Assembly (NCBI RefSeq): GCF_019112545.1
Contig: NW_025064889.1
Location: 288,217-352,216 of the forward strand
Reading direction: 5' to 3'
Length of the DNA stretch: 64,000 bases
Source of the DNA: Guyanagaster necrorhizus
Taxonomy: Eukaryota > Basidiomycota > Agaricomycetes > Agaricales > Physalacriaceae
The stretch's first letter is position 1. The number at the start of each line of letters is the position of its first letter. The notes beneath the pieces are model-generated. The model made no database searches and was not told the origin of the DNA. It saw only the letters and a list, made by a program, of their open reading frames with translations. The position numbers and the translations under genes are program-made. Of this stretch, positions 36,520 to 48,197 are shown one piece after another.

Positions 36520-37784
36520 TGGCTAAAACCGTACTTCAAGTCATATTGCGTCCCTCAGCTGTGAGGTTGTTTGAGCATCATCTTTGTCCAACTCGCCGTT
36601 ATCCATACCTTCGCATTTTTATAATGGTGAAGAGCCCCGTGTTTCAACGTGCGTGCTCTTCGCCATCTTCTAGTTGGGGTCATCGCGTCGGTTTCGTTAG
36701 CGAGTCTAGTTATTTGACCGTGGTCCGAACGATATGTAGCTGCGCTACCTCTGGGTAGTTGACATCGCATGTGTAGAAAAGCTTTCAAATAGTGTTGATG
36801 TCGATATATTGCAGAAGAATGGTACAAATCTACCTGGACAGAGATACCCACTGCGGAGGAACCAACGCGTGGGATGCCTCTAGAGGGCTATGAGACCTGA
36901 TTTGAAAGCAAAGGACTTTACTCACCAGGAGTCACGGCAGTCATGTTGCTTTTTCCGTCCCTAATGCCCGGACTGCGCTGCGTCCATCGTAGCTTGTTCA
37001 AACATTGTCGCGAGCATATCGTGTTGTGGAAGTTAGAAACTACACACAAGACATGCCAGATTTCAGCGGCTACAGCTTAAATGGCAAAAGACTAGCGAGA
37101 TTTAAATACAGGAGCTGGGAAAAGTGGTAGAAGGGAAAAGAAAACAAGAGGCACGTCATGATTGTCTCAGCTTGATGCGCGTCTTTCCGAAACTGTCAGC
37201 GTCGGCAGCAACGAACTCGCCCAATCTTTACTCGTGGTCAGCGGTATATCTTGACGATGCATGGAAATTTCCAGCAAAGATGATGCATAGAAACTTGTTG
37301 ATATCGGAACTACAACGCGTCATATCTTTCGAATGCGATGCACCCATCACCCATACTGGTTCTGAGGCTTGCCTGCCCTTTCGTTTTGAAGGATCCTGGA
37401 GATGGCTTGCCGTGCATGTGTTGCATGAACCGACATATCTGGATTGTTAAATTACCCCACAGGCGGTGCCAGGGTGCGTTTTCTTGTCTACTTGGACGAC
37501 GCTAACATAGTATCCAGGTGGCATCGGATATTCGTCTTCTCGCGTGTATTTGCAGTGTTTCAAGAACTTTTGGTTTCTTACGAGCAATATTCACCCAGCG
37601 CAACTGCTTAGCTTGTCGTGCAGGGCACTGAATAAAAGCCTTCATTCCTGGTTAGAGGTTCCTATTTTATTGATGCTCTACCGAATGTTCCACAAGTAAC
37701 TGACAATACACTAGAAAGTCCTACTTGTCTTCAATACATGGTCCTATCTGGAAGAAAAAGAGGTATAATATGCACGGATTCACA
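36520..37784. other. Intergenic, 36.5-37.8 kb
   Basis: Tail-to-tail spacer between SurE-like 2 and the leftward F-box/LRR-like gene. Only short ORFs without resemblance are present. Confidence 0.5.
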
Positions 37785-39098
37785 CTAAGCTGGAACGATA
37801 ATCGTCACTGACATCTCGTATTCTTGATCACTCTCCCGGCACCTTGCTGGCAAGTTATTCAGATATTCACGAGTGGGCGATGTCATGATGTCCATTTCAT
37901 CAATCCCAAAGAGCTGCCGACACCCAACCGCGACAGATTCCAAACGTTGCAGCGATCGACCCTTATCGCCTTCTGGCCGGAAGCAACGAGACTCAATCAT
38001 ATCCGTGACGAACCCCTCATACGCAGTCATGTTCCGTACTAGATACATCTCCTCCGTATGCGGGCCCTCAAGTCTCTTACCATCTCTGGAATGATACTCA
38101 CTCGTCCACACTAGCTCGAGGTGCTTGAGCCTTGGCAACATGGGATATCTTGGACTATAATCAATCAGTCGGGGCGTGCGTGTCAGGTCTCGCAAGAGAT
38201 TGTATGACAGCATATATCCTTGGTAGCCATCGAGCTTATACGATGCCTCGTGTACGACAAGCCGGGTTAGTGTAGGCAGCTCTGTGAGCACCTGCATCAG
38301 TGACAGGTCGTGCGAAGGCATCTTACTCAGGACGAGCGAATGAAGTCGATGGCCCGCCAGAGAAGGCAGCCAGTCATATTGTGTCACTCGGCTTTGGATC
38401 TCTCGGATCCCATAGCTTGCCACGTTAACTTCGAGCGACAGATGACGCAAGGAAGGCATATCCAAGACTCGCAAGAAAGTCGGGATGTTCGTGCATGAAG
38501 AGAACTTCAAGGCATGGATACCGCTTGTGGCTAGAACGGGTTCGATACCGCTCGATGAGTCACAGTTACCCGATATCACTGCCCTGCGTAATTGCGTGCA
38601 CGACAGATGCGCGAGAACGGCGTCCATCTCGCAATCATGGAATTCGATGGACGTGACGTCGCGAAGTCGCAATGGTCTAGGTCGGGACCGGAACAGAAAA
38701 TTGGCGATCTGGCTTGTCTCCTGCACTTCGAGCAAATCCTTGTAGGTGATTGAGGTGAGGAGGAGCGTCTTATTAGGGTTCTCTTCCGACTTCTGGATGA
38801 GGACCCCAATCGTGCGAGAAGTTTGATGATGTTCAAGGAGGAAAGGCTGGGGGTCGATGATGGGCTTATAATCTTCGTCTACAGGCCCAACAACGCGACA
38901 ATATCTCTTCCTCAACTTCTCGCATCGGCGGGATAACGTTCTTCCCTGGGGAGATTCTTGAGAGAGCGCTTTGTACAGATCTTTGGGGGATCCTGTCCAG
39001 CCACTGGTCTTCTCAGGCTCAGGTGTGACGTCTTTCGGCCTGCTATACGGGCAGGGCCTGGCGCTCTGGCTTTGCGTGAAGCGACTGCTCTTAGGCAT
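37785..39098 (-). CDS. LRR-rich (F-box-like) protein
   Basis: A single 437-codon frame from the ATG at 39098. The frame is open up to 39245, but its first codon there is TTG. The segment just upstream of the ATG looks like a 5'-UTR intron (GTAAGT near 39158, TTTCAG at 39099-39104). The body is leucine-rich with LRR-like steps (LRRAVISGNCD, MPSLRHLSLEVNV, LHSLVLSKMPSHDL, LPTLTRLVVHEASY, LPRLKHLELVWTSEY). Agaricomycete genomes hold many such genes, usually with a weak F-box at the N-terminus; none is obvious here. A role in substrate recognition is an inference from the family. Confidence 0.72.
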   Translation of the reverse strand: MPKSSRFTQSQSARPCPYSRPKDVTPEPEKTSGWTGSPKDLYKALSQESPQGRTLSRRCEKLRKRYCRVVGPVDEDYKPIIDPQPFLLEHHQTSRTIGVLIQKSEENPNKTLLLTSITYKDLLEVQETSQIANFLFRSRPRPLRLRDVTSIEFHDCEMDAVLAHLSCTQLRRAVISGNCDSSSGIEPVLATSGIHALKFSSCTNIPTFLRVLDMPSLRHLSLEVNVASYGIREIQSRVTQYDWLPSLAGHRLHSLVLSKMPSHDLSLMQVLTELPTLTRLVVHEASYKLDGYQGYMLSYNLLRDLTRTPRLIDYSPRYPMLPRLKHLELVWTSEYHSRDGKRLEGPHTEEMYLVRNMTAYEGFVTDMIESRCFRPEGDKGRSLQRLESVAVGCRQLFGIDEMDIMTSPTREYLNNLPARCRESDQEYEMSVTIIVPA

Positions 39099-39949
39099 TC
39101 TGAAATTCAAAACTTCAAAGATGTCAGTCAAGGCTCCTTGATTCCCATCTGGAGACTTACTGGAATAAAGAGACGCAGTGGCTATGGGGAAACTTGAATC
39201 TTGGGGAGCTCTTGTAGCGAGGATTTGAAGGTGGATACAATGCAAGAGAATCTGTGGTTCTTATATGTCTTCACACACTATGGCCAATCCTAACGAACCA
39301 AAAACAATGGTGCTTGGTGGTGGCGGGAGGGAAAGACAACGGATGTGCTGGCCGACCAGGTCCATGCGGTTGCAGCGCGTTTGATCGCCGAGTTGCCGAA
39401 TGCTGTGCCCCCAAATTCTCTCTGCCAAATAACGCCTCTTTCTACACCAACGAGCTCGTTACTTTTTAATATTCAGTCGAATCCCCACAATGCGTATTGA
39501 CAATAACATAAATTTCGTCGTATCAATGTTCAAGTCATGGTCCTTCATCGATCCATTTGCCTAGCTGGTGCCGGATTTTCTACTAAGCGCCCAAGTGATG
39601 CATACCCTGGGTCAGGTTTCTTTACGGTCTTTCAATTCCGGTATCTCTTTCGATTTACTCGCCGAAGGCCAGGAAACAGAGGCAGTTTGCCTTGCTATCT
39701 TCACACCTTGGGTCAGGGTTACCTCTGGTTATTCACGTGGACTCCATATGTTCCTGGCGACACGGTCTTATGACCCTTTCCCTCCGTCAAATCCCGACGA
39801 TGTCTTCCGGGCCGCTTTCTCCGTTTCTCAGGTGATGTTCTCTGTACCATCTGTCTGTCTGTCTATTCCAGCAGCAATCGCGGAGAATCCCTGGTTCTAT
39901 CCTCGAAGCCTATGAAGGAAGGATATCAATCATTGACATGTCGCAAAAA
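39099..39949. other. Intergenic, 39.1-39.95 kb
   Basis: Contains the 5' leader and promoter of the LRR gene. A partly open stretch at 39.57-39.9 kb has no family resemblance. Confidence 0.45.
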
Positions 39950-41109
39950 ATGATCACCATGTTCGCCTTCTCTGCAGTCATTGCGGCACTTACAATATCC
40001 AGCAGTCGGACGTAGAATGCGCTGTCGAGCGTAGTGACCATGGCACAAATGACTCAGCGTTTATTTTGAAAGCGTTTGTGAACTAAAAGGATTCGGTGAT
40101 TACCTTCATCGAAGCCAATTACAGCGCGTTTACCCCAATGTCGTTTATGGGCTCGAGTGCGTATCACAGTAATAGTTATTACCGTCAAGGTTTATTAATG
40201 TTCCTTACCATCTTGGCAAGAAAACGTCATGATCCACCTGAATGGAAACTCAGCCTTCCCAATAATATCTCTCAAGTACGACAAGCCATCAACTCCACGA
40301 ACAATCCACCGAGTGTACGCGCGCGGCTTTATAGATATTCGCCGCTAACACCGTTTCATTGCCCAGACTTATGCGACGCCATGGTTCTATTTCAGTGGTT
40401 CCGATGTGCAGCTTATCGGATCCAAAAGCGACGAATGGGGAAGATTCAATGGCTTCGGACAACAGTGGTGGGATGCTGGAAACCGGGCAGGGCAAATTTC
40501 TCGCCAAGGCGTTTCTGATGCGGTGTTTCAGGCACTCCGGCCTCAACTGGTGACGTCGTTCAATGTTACCAATGGGCATTTACGCGGTCCCAAGATCATC
40601 AAGCCTATAGCTTGAGGTTGAAACCTGCCTGGCCAAAATGTATGCTTCGAGAATAATTTTCTGGATGCGAAGCCAGATAACGGGAGGTGAGATGTCACCG
40701 TCGTAAGTTTAAGGGGCCCTTGCTTCGTCACTTCGTTTCTTAATCCTTTCTATTAGAGTTTTCCTTTCAACACGTGAGCGTTGAAACATGCTATCTCACT
40801 CCTAGTAATACCAACATACATGGGACCGCTCTATCTAAAGACAGTATCAATGTATCGGGTCAAAATATCACCATTGATGGGTATGCGAAGGCTTGTAGTA
40901 TTTCAAGTTCCGTGTCGTTGACTTCTGTGCACTTCTCAGCTATTACGGACACAATGGCGACGACTGTGTCTCGGTTGTCAATGGCGCAAGAAACGTCCCT
41001 GCATAAAGCGGCTTTGTACGGATTCTCATCTCACGAATTATCTGTAGGCTCGCTAGGACAAAAATGGTGCTGTACAGAGTGTGGGAAATGTCGTATTCGG
41101 GAAGTGGAC

Positions 41110-41120
41110 GATGGAGGGAG
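41110..41120. repeat. Target-site duplication, LINE B (left)
   Basis: GATGGAGGGAG is repeated at 41749-41759 directly after the poly(A) tail. Confidence 0.75.
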
Positions 41121-41124
41121 GGGT

Positions 41125-41748
41125 TAGGCGAGTATTACTCACAATTCGTGCCAAGTAAGGACGTTGACTGCCCTTGTGGAGAGACGTTTCATCCTGCATG
41201 AATGCCCCCTCTATGAAGAGCAACGGGGGACCCTTCGGAACGTGTCAAGGACCATGTACCTACCGGACATCCTCGGCACCAAAGAAGGAATCACAGCACT
41301 GAGCCAGTTCATGGAAACCACAGGAGCGTTCACCCGGACGGGACAACTACGAAACGAGAGGCTCGCCCCAGAGCCAGAAGAAGAGGGAAAGTGGTGGGAA
41401 GAAGACGAGGGCGACACAGAAGACGAGCATGGATAGCCGCCGCGCACCCACCACATCATGGAACACGACCAACCTAGCCGGCACCCAAGACACGATCGCA
41501 AAGCACCTCACGGCTTCGGCCAACCGCAGAATCAAACTAATCAATTAGCCCACTACGGGGGCGCAAAGTACCATACATTTCCGTTCCTCTACTCCACATT
41601 ACACGCCAAAACACCAGGGGAACTCGGAAGGAAGAGCGGAGGGACCGGAACAAGAGGGAGACAGGATCCTGAGGACCTGTATCTCCACCGCGTCTTAGTA
41701 GTTAGGTTACTTGTTGCGGTTAATCAAGTGCTGAAAACAAAAAAAAAA
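41125..41748 (+). mobile_element. 5'-truncated LINE retrotransposon B
   Basis: Same family as the fragment at 16350-17287, in opposite orientation and shorter. It starts at GGCGAGTATTACTCAC and carries DCPCGE, then ILHECPLYEEQRG through GNLRNERL-type sequence to the Glu-rich end, the 3' UTR and poly(A) (to 41748). Relative to copy A it lacks 14 bp (GACACGGGAGCACA) between two CA dinucleotides, which breaks the frame inside the Cys/His motif. It lies between 11-bp target-site duplications within an exon of the GH28 gene. Confidence 0.87.
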
Positions 41749-41759
41749 GATGGAGGGAG
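41749..41759. repeat. Target-site duplication, LINE B (right)
   Basis: Second copy of GATGGAGGGAG. Coding sequence of the GH28 exon resumes here. Confidence 0.75.
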
Positions 41760-42552
41760 CGGTGTACGGTGCCCGCATGAGGCCATCAAATGCTTGTATG
41801 ATAAACGTGTCATTGACTTTCGTATCGCAGTTCAAAGTTGGACTGGTCGGGGACACGCAACGAAGGTGACATGGGAAAACATTGCCCTCGAAGGTGTCTC
41901 AACGCGTGTTTTGATCACACAGAAGTAAGGAAGACATCCTTCTTCTCGGTCGTACGCTGGCAATAGCGTATAGCTATTACGATCAAGATAAGGGCCCCCG
42001 TCCGGAGAAACTAACCAAATGAGCACACAGATTTCAAACTTCACTTGCAAAAATTTTACAGGCACGTTGACTGAGAATTGGAGTACGTGACAAATAATAC
42101 TTCGAGCTATCTCCTCCGGCGCTCAATTCTGAGGTATCTGTCATAACTGATGGCACATGCATAAGTGATCCATGTCGGAGTTACGTCGAGGGTGGCGACG
42201 CAGCATAGGCTATCATATTCGATCTCTGCCCGGGTACAGGTAACCCCATGGTCCCGAAATTCTTTGTTATACCCTTCATTCTTACTATCATCTCATGACA
42301 AGCACTGAACCTCAGCTTCTCGGGAGTTAATGTCAACCCAAACGACACATTAAAGGAAACCACAGTGATATGCAAATCCCACCACATTGGCCGGAGAAGA
42401 GGAGGAAACTCTTGGATTTAAGATTTGATTGTAATGGACCTCTGGTTACGACGACGATTGAACCCAATACGGCGGATTCAATGATGAAAGCTGGTAGTAT
42501 TAGCATGGCGGGGATGTTACTGGTTAGGATTACGCTACTTCTTGGCGTTTGA

Positions 42553-43510
42553 AAATTGCAAAAATGCGATGCTCCGGGCCCCGTTATTCCCTTTTGCTCA
42601 TAGTACAGAGCGTCACCATGCCAGGTCCTTCATGCTTTGTATATGTTTTTGCATCTTGGTGAATTAAATAATATTTGCCCTCAGGCCAATCTCCCACCTT
42701 AATACCATTGCTAACGACGAATAACGGACAGACTGTGTTAGCATTGTCCTTCCTGGTGGGCTTACCGACATCCCTTATACATGGAATAACTTATAAGCAG
42801 AGTCTTAACGTGATGACGCTGTTAACTGGGTCCATCATTGACAGGAACAACTAATAATGGAAGTGGAGCCTGACAACACCACTACTACTTTCTGACTTGA
42901 AATCAGCAGCACACTGAACCGCGGTTCAAACGTGACAATGCAGTTTCTAAATCTGTTCTGCGATCTTACCTAAGCATCAATTTTTTTCACCGCCGACTTT
43001 ATCTCCTCCGCCGCTTCAGCAGCTTCATTGATGCAGCCCTTTGTCTTTATCAGGAGCCACATCCATCTGTTGGATTTTTCACCTTTCCCTTGCTTTTAGA
43101 GCCATGTGGCAGACTATTCGCAGTGACTCACTGGACTCACGCAGGGGGCTGCCACCAGTTAGTTGCATAGCTACAGTGTACTTGTAGTCTGCGCTCTGGT
43201 CTCAAGTTGTCAGCCTTTGAAACCTGAGCATGATGAACATATTCAACCTGGGATGCAGGCCCAAGCCCAGCACCAGACGTTTTGGTGGACAAATGAAGTT
43301 CTCAGGCTACAGCAAGCTGCGTCAAACCTATGCCGGTAGGCGACTTCTATGATAGCTTTACTAGAAAGTGGCATATAATTAAGCGCTCCATCCGCTTCAC
43401 CTTCACAGGTCTGCCATGCACAAGATTCTAGGTTTAATGTTTGATTTATTGCTTGTCTGCCATTTAAAAAGTCTTCAGTCATATTAAGCCCTCCAAGATC
43501 AGCTACAGTA
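42553..43510. other. Intergenic, 42.6-43.5 kb
   Basis: No gene recognised between the GH28 relic and the possible beta-helix gene. Confidence 0.5.
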
Positions 43511-45495
43511 ATGCGCTTGCTCTGCTTTGTGTCCTTTCTCGCTGTGGCTGCAGTATGTTTAGGAACAAGCTCAGGACCCGAGCTATCGAATCCGGCAGTA
43601 TTTCTACCACTTGTGCGTATCCACCGCTACCAATTTACGTGTTTCTGTAGCTCACGTTCAAACTTCAGCGGACTAATATGTGCCTTCCGGTGCCTTTCCA
43701 GACACAGTGTGGTCAGATCCTTCGGACTTGGATAGGAATGCACTCCAATGGCAGCGAACTGGACGTAATAGCGTTTGCAGTCGAAGCTGATGTAACGGAA
43801 ATTTGGCTTCCTGTGGATGACCATAGCATCGACACCTTTGTAGCTATCGCAGATATTTTGGATACGTATCTACTTCAACAAGGCGCGTGTCGGTCTTCCT
43901 GGCAAGAATCTATTATTTCAACACTACGCCGAAAATTGTGTGGCTCATGTTTCCGACCAATCGCACTGATCTCATTGCTTCATCAGCAATCTTCCGATTT
44001 TATCCTTCGCGTACGGCTTCTATAATACTTTGTGTTTTTTTAGCAGATGCGTTAGGGTGCCGGTCTTTTAAAGCCAAAATTCCTTATCACCGCGAATGGA
44101 AGTGCTAATGCCGAAATCCGTTTCGTTGGCAGTTGGAGCGCAGAAGGAAGACCAATAACGGTTCTGTTTCTCCAAGCGCTACTTCTGTTAATGTCAGCGA
44201 ATCTAGTGACATAGAGGTTGGTGAGGTAGTGCTGCTTTTTCTAAACGCAGGTCGTCAAGCATGAGGTACTCTCATCGAATCGCAAATATTGCTCGTGGAG
44301 TCTACCTAGGAAAATACGCTTACTCACGTTTCCCGGTTGGCTTGGCGTGTTTAGAAGGGAAGGATCCGTATGTTAGGCCGATGAATGTTGGGTTCAACGT
44401 TGGAGGTCTGCGCCACTACTTATTCTCCCTGCGCAGTGTCAATTGGTCTAACAAATGCTTTTCATAGTGAAAGAGTACATATTGAACACGTTAATGAATC
44501 GGAGGTGCAGGATGTTAGCAATGGCGCATTTAGAATGGCGTCAAACGCCTTCTACACCGACAATCATTCCATTAACAGCGAACGTAGTCATGCTGATACT
44601 GTGCTTGTTCTCGGTATAGTCGTTGAGCGTAACTGTGCTCATGGTTTCTACGCCAATAAAGGTGGATTATGACTATGGTTCAATGTCCAATTGTCTACAG
44701 GCGTCCGTGTGATGGACAACAACGTCGGAACTAATTTTCAAAAATATTTGGACGTTTTTTCAAGTTTATTTTCTCCGACAGACCTAGAATCTACGCCACC
44801 ATATACTTTTGCAACGAGGAGCGAACCATAGTGTCATCTTACAATTCCATCGGTAATCTATAGTTGGCCGTATTTGATACCCGCCCTCATTAATTTCACA
44901 GGAGCCTTGGCAGTGCTACAACGACATGGCGTTCCACGCCTCATGTACGCTCTAAATCTACATCGTACCGAATATCCGTTGACATGCCGTGTTGTTTTCA
45001 GATGCGTACTTCAATTTGATCGAGGTTAGTCCGCTTGTCCAGTTTACTCGGAAGGCTCCAAGTTTTCCAAAGAAGTACTTTCTACGAGGGCCGTGCAGAC
45101 AATTCGTACGTGTTTTGGATCTGGAACGGAATGGATGCGTACTCAACAACTGTGTAGGCATGATGATGCTGACCAAGGTAAACCCTTCCTTACTTTACCT
45201 TCCGGCCACCAAGAGTAAATTGAACGCAGTTGATCTCCACGCCACTGGTCCTGGGAACGTCTAGCTTCGCAACAAAGTGCAATATTGCATATTGTCCGCA
45301 AACAACGAGACGCAAAAACAGACAGCTGTCGGTAACGTTATTTACGACAACTTGATCTCTGTTGAAAAATCGCAGTTCACCGGAGACAATTACCTTGCAG
45401 GAGATACTCAATGGGGGAATCTCTCATGCGGTGCTGTGATCCCAGTGCTGAGACGTCCTCGTTCTTCGGATCTTCGGCTTGTCCGTTCTTGGTGA
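43511..45495 (+). pseudogene. Probable decayed beta-helix protein gene
   Basis: A leader-like start (MRLLCFVSFLAVAAVCLG) and a series of short open segments in different frames look like one secreted protein: RIYYFNTTPKIVWLMFPTN, GEVVLLFLNAGRQA, NESEVQDVSNGAFRMASN, FYTDNHSINSERSHADTVLV, GFYANKGG, TGVRVMDNNVGTNFQ. The Asn/Asp-rich, short-period pattern is what right-handed parallel beta-helix (pectate-lyase-like) proteins show. I could not connect the segments by credible introns without meeting stops, so I call it decayed. An intact gene with unusual splicing is the alternative. It follows directly after the dead GH28 gene. Confidence 0.35.
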
Positions 45496-45832
45496 GATCT
45501 TTGCCCTCTTCTATCACTAGTTCGATAATAAAGGATGGTAACTTGGGCCTCAAGGTGGACGACTGAAGACAGTCAAACACGATGCCTGCCGGTAAGCGAA
45601 CAAGACCAAGCTGGTTTGATGGTTCGAAGTAGTACCTGTATCAAGTACTGAGTAATAGCCGATATCTTTCTTGTCGAATTCGAACAATTGAAATAGAAGG
45701 TAGTAATGGAAAACTAGGGTTGGGCACGTGCGCAGGTGAGCCGTTTGAAAGCTTCTTTCAGGATGGTGATTAACGACCATCGAAGGCATCATCGAGTTCT
45801 ATTACTCACGGTTCTATTACTCACGGTACAAC
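45496..45832. other. Intergenic, upstream of kelch gene
   Basis: Presumed promoter of the kelch gene. A short direct repeat (GGTTCTATTACTCAC) lies just upstream of the ATG. Confidence 0.5.
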
Positions 45833-47340
45833 ATGACTTCTCGCCATCCTCATGTTGTTCCTGAGAAAACATCATCCCCTCCCTCTCGGTCCTACCTTGG
45901 TTCCTTAAGGCAGGCAGTACGTCTCGCAAGTTTGAAAAACAGTTCCTCGAGCTACTTCGGAAGTTCGCGAAAGCTATCCCCTGGAACATCAAATTTTATA
46001 GCTCGTGCTTCGTCTGGCTCATCGGAACCGATACATTCATCAATGAAGGCGTCTACGATATCTTCTGCGGAGCCAGAGGAAGAAGGAGATACTGCTAAGA
46101 ACAGCACCAACTCCTGGAGTGGCACTTATCCAAAAATGCAGAGTTCTCCCCTCTTATCCCACGACAAGGATGCAAAAGATGCTCCAAGTGCGGTCATGCA
46201 CTGGAGCCGCGCTCCAGTATACGGAACGTTCCCTCCGAAGATGCGAAGACCTTCTGTGACCCTCTTAGATAATGTTGCTTGGGTTTTTGGTGGCTACCAT
46301 ATGGGTGTTGGAACAAGCGATATATATTATTTTGATACAGGTATGATATGACGCTCATCGTCATATTTGTATCCCGTCAGTTCAGCTGATTAGATCTGCT
46401 GTAGATACAATGCACTGGTCCCGACCCGATACGGTGGGCAGCCCTCCTTCGCCGCTTGGCGGACATACTGCCACTCGCGTCGGTAGAAAGATCGTCATAT
46501 TCGGAGGTGGTGACGACGAGACATGTTTCAATCATGTGTATGTCTTTGACACGACTATGCGTGAGTGGTCGCGTCCGGTCATCATGGGCCGTGAACCCTC
46601 CCCAAGGCGAGCTCATTCTGCCGTGCTGTACGATAAGAAGATTTGGATATTTGGCGGAGGAACCGGAGCTGGTGCACTTGACGATCTATGGACCCTGGAC
46701 GTTTCGGACATGAATAACATGCGATGGAAACTGATAACGACAGATGGCTCTCAAGAAAAAGAAGAACCCTGCGCGAGGGGGTATCATACCGCCAATTTGG
46801 CGGGGAAATACATGATTGTCATTGGAGGGAAGTCCCAGTCAAGAGCCTGTTTGTGGGATATATGGTTCTTTAGTTTTGGTACGTGTTTGTTTTTTGTTTC
46901 CGAGGGTCGTTCGATATCCATGAGTGTCGTTGTTTAGTAGATCTAAAATGGCATGCCATCGACATACCAAAAAGGAATCTACATGTTCGTTTCGCGCACA
47001 CGTCCACGCTGGTTGGATCCTATCTCTTCATACAAGGCGGCCACGACGGGAATGATCACACTTCCGAATTGCTCACCTTCAATATACGTGCGTTTCATCT
47101 ATCACCTCCAATGCCACACAAAAGTAATCTCTATTTTTAGACGAAATGCGGTACGAGAAACGACATGTATGTGGAACTCCGCCCAGTCAGCGGGGATATC
47201 ATGCAGCTGTTCTTGATGAAAGCCGGCTATTTGTCTTTGGAGGACACGACTTTAAGACTGGCTATTGTGATGTGCATGTTCTTGATTTAGCTGGTTTGGC
47301 CTACCTTCCACAGGTTATCGGATTTCAGGTTGATTTATAG
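45833..47340 (+). CDS. Kelch-repeat protein
   Basis: Four exons, 45833..46340, 46405..46878, 46941..47087 and 47141..47340, encode 442 residues. After a Ser-rich N-terminus of about 120 residues come at least five kelch blades with the GG pair and spaced aromatic residues: VAWVFGGYHMGVGTSDIYYF, GGHTATRVGRKIVIFGGGDD, RRAHSAVLYDKKIWIFGGG, RGYHTANLAGKYMIVIGG, FAHTSTLVGSYLFIQGGHDG and RGYHAAVLDESRLFVFGGHD. The end (DLAGLAYLPQVIGFQ) matches a conserved C-terminus of basidiomycete kelch proteins. Such beta-propellers are protein-interaction scaffolds. No catalytic residues of galactose oxidase are apparent. The partner is unknown. Confidence 0.88.
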
Positions 47341-48197
47341 GCCATTTTCAGAGGAACGTCGGAGGTGACAATATGTCGATTTACTTCAGCTGGACGATGT
47401 ATGTACTACCAAATTTGTATTCTGCAATGTACTTGACTGCTTAACAATGCAGCCGTCAATAAAGAGATTGAAGATTTCGACAGCACCTATCCGAATGAGA
47501 CGAAGTCAAGAGTCTAGATCGCTATCAAGCTTCGTACATTTTGGACTCAAGTTCGGAGATCAAAAGGGCAGTAGTAAGGGTGAACCGAACCTGGGAAGAT
47601 TCGAGTTCGTCTTCGATCCACTTTTTCTTAGGCTTTCAGGACGGCGCAGCCTGCTTAATCTCCCAATCAGAACTCAGTGAATTTCCGGGACGAAGGCCAC
47701 CCGGAATCTGTAGAAGTTCAAATGCCGGGTACACTGAATGGATTTCGGATCCTTTCCGACGTTACGGACGATATGTTAGTGAAATAGTTGCATGACATAT
47801 GTACCACAGAGGAACTCGATATTAAGTTTTGAGCCACATCAAATTCAAGGGATCAAAGTCGTTTATGCCTTGACATTTTTCCTTGGTTTTTCGCATCGTG
47901 ACTTACGATGGCACGGATACCGGACCCAGTCAGGCCAGTCAGGGCTTCAAGAAGGCTGTATTCGGAACGGAAGACCACTTTAAAAAAATTCGGAGATAAG
48001 ATAATGGGAAACATGGAAATAAGGGTCCATCAACGTAGGACCCCGATCACCTTGTTTGTTCTTTTCATTCTTAATTTCAGATATTGAAGGACCGATTTGT
48101 CTTGTCGAAAAACATGCATCTATGATCTATCAGCGTCCCTCACCGAATAAAAAGAGTACTTCAGAACGAAACATGGATACGGCTTTCCCAGCTCCAG
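47341..48197. other. Intergenic, kelch to desaturase 1
   Basis: Short ORFs only, no resemblance. An ATG at 48173 opens a different frame ahead of the desaturase start and ends within it; it may act as an upstream ORF. Confidence 0.5.

Larger units (their letters stand above)
39950..42552 (+). pseudogene. GH28 pectinase pseudogene, LINE-split
   Basis: Fragments in changing frames spell a GH28 polygalacturonase-type enzyme in order: signal peptide (MFAFSAVIAALTISSS), DSVITFIEANYSAFTPMS, GSKSDEWGRFNGFGQQWWDA (near 40440), FNVTNGHLRGPKIIKPIA, INVSGQNITIDG, NGDDCVSVVNGARNV (near 40955, catalytic Asp pair), GFSSHELSVGSLGQ (near 41025), NVVFGKWTMEG. After the LINE come SWTGRGHATKVTWENIALEG and YYDQDKGPRP. 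Inactivating lesions include a frameshift after the leader, TAA at 40084, two TGA codons near 40613-40621 where KPIAWN would be expected, further frame changes and a TAG near 42208. The LINE at 41125-41748 lies inside the exon coding WTMEGAVYGAR. Removing one target-site copy restores that exon's reading frame. The gene is certainly dead. Confidence 0.85.

Noticed and set aside
38527..38540. B-box-like GGTTCGATACC
   Set aside because: Lies inside the LRR coding sequence and has no tRNA partner elements.
39099..39245. N-terminal extension of the LRR gene
   Set aside because: The extension begins with TTG and contains a likely 5'-UTR intron ending at TTTCAG just before the ATG at 39098.
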